From Streptomyces sp. L2 (GTDB lineage: Bacteria; Actinomycetota; Actinomycetes; Streptomycetales; Streptomycetaceae): 64,000 bases of DNA. Shown here in pieces: positions 63,554 through 64,000 of the stretch. A program made the position numbers and the translations under genes. The stretch covers positions 6,324,001-6,388,000 of the forward strand of contig NZ_QBDT01000001.1 of the NCBI RefSeq assembly GCF_004124325.1, read 5' to 3'. Within the stretch, counting starts at the first letter, position 1, and every line of letters begins with the position of its first letter. The notes below the pieces were generated by a model, which did not search any database, was not told the DNA's origin, and saw nothing but the letters and a program-made list of their open reading frames with translations.

Positions 63554-64000
63554 GTGCCCAGGACCACGGACGGAGACGGGACCCCGGTCCCGCAGCGGCT
63601 GCTGGCCGCCGCCACCCGGCTCTTCGCGGAGCAGGGCTACGACCGCACGTCCGTGCAGGAGATCGTCGAGGCGGCCGGCGTCACCAAGGGCGCGCTCTAC
63701 CACTACTTCGGCTCCAAGGACGACCTCCTGCACGAGGTGTACGCGCGCGTGCTGCGCGTCCAGCAGGAACGGCTCGACGCGTACGCAGGCGCCGACGAGC
63801 CCATCGAGAAGCGGCTGCGCGGCGCCGCGGCGGACGTCGTCGTCACCACGATCGAGAACCTCGACGACGCGATGATCTTCTTCCGGTCCATGCACCACCT
63901 GAGCCCCGAGAAGAACAAGCAGGTGCGCGCGGAACGCCGCCGCTACCACGAACGCTTCCGCGCGCTCATCGAGGAGGGCCAGCGCGAGGGCGTGTTCTCC
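63554..64000 (+). CDS. TetR-family regulator, cut by the window end
   Basis: N-terminal 149 residues of a TetR regulator, open to the last base. HTH: RLLAAATRLFAEQGYDRTSVQEIVEAAGVTKGALYHYFGSKDDLLHEVY. GTG at 63554 is used; in-frame GTGs at 63545 and 63518 could extend it by up to 12 residues. The C-terminal ligand domain is incomplete. It lies 150 nt after the SDR gene and is the probable owner of the dyad at 62561. Confidence 0.88.
   Translation, partial: MPRTTDGDGTPVPQRLLAAATRLFAEQGYDRTSVQEIVEAAGVTKGALYHYFGSKDDLLHEVYARVLRVQQERLDAYAGADEPIEKRLRGAAADVVVTTIENLDDAMIFFRSMHHLSPEKNKQVRAERRRYHERFRALIEEGQREGVFS

Overview
The window reads as a chromosomal segment of a Streptomyces-type actinomycete. 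GC content is very high, third codon positions are almost always G or C, and GTG/TTG starts and 1-20 base stop/start overlaps are common. Gene content fits: tandem streptogrisin proteases, an LAxTG-anchored LPMO, SigK/RskA, DUF4331 and many TetR regulators. No tRNA, rRNA, integrase, transposase, CRISPR array or obvious antibiotic cluster was seen. From memory only, the gene order recalls the S. coelicolor SCO1690-SCO1740 interval (not verified).

Layout. 1-3.1 kb: three streptogrisin-type secreted serine proteases in tandem (the first cut by the window edge). 3.1-8.9 kb: a DUF3533-like membrane protein diverging from dnaE2 plus a degenerate Y-family polymerase gene, behind a candidate LexA box. 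8.9-12.3 kb: cupin/MarR pair, secreted lipase, cell-wall-anchored AA10 LPMO, 45-aa protein. 12.4-16.9 kb: methyltransferase, DUF402, tandem GNAT, GntR, DUF72, DUF5925/AAA ATPase. 17-25.6 kb: an exopolysaccharide-type locus with a GH39-like membrane-anchored glycosidase converging on two family 2 glycosyltransferases, a polysaccharide deacetylase and a 1275-aa protein that appears to fuse a Wzx-like flippase to a polymerase-like membrane domain. 26-27.4 kb: small membrane protein and SGNH lipase. 27.6-33.7 kb: NicO-type metal transporter, TPR protein and DUF4331 protein diverging from sigK-rskA. 34-38.8 kb: CaiB/BaiF CoA-transferase, an orphan type ISP-like protein, a HutC-type GntR and homogentisate dioxygenase. 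39-47 kb: lipoprotein, TetR, molybdopterin oxidoreductase, CitMHS transporter, a frameshifted MFS gene, a secreted protein and a sortase. 47.7-56.5 kb: orphan MsiK-like ATPase, then ALDH/ADH, EamA, TetR, acyl-CoA dehydrogenase, YiaA/B, TetR and MaoC genes. 56.6-64 kb: repeat array, broken RNA ligase gene, zinc-ribbon protein, penicillin acylase, alpha/beta hydrolase, SDR and a truncated TetR.

The strongest collective signals are regulatory. Related dyads stand before the ALDH-ADH operon and between a TetR gene and the acyl-CoA dehydrogenase gene. A second dyad family precedes another TetR gene and the MaoC gene. These suggest two small TetR regulons for alcohol/aldehyde and acyl-CoA oxidation. 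Several interspersed repeat families are present: a 56-bp intergenic repeat in inverted pairs, a 73-76-bp intergenic repeat arranged in tandem, and a small GC palindrome inserted inside two coding regions. One 73-bp repeat array replaces the 3' half of an RNA ligase gene.
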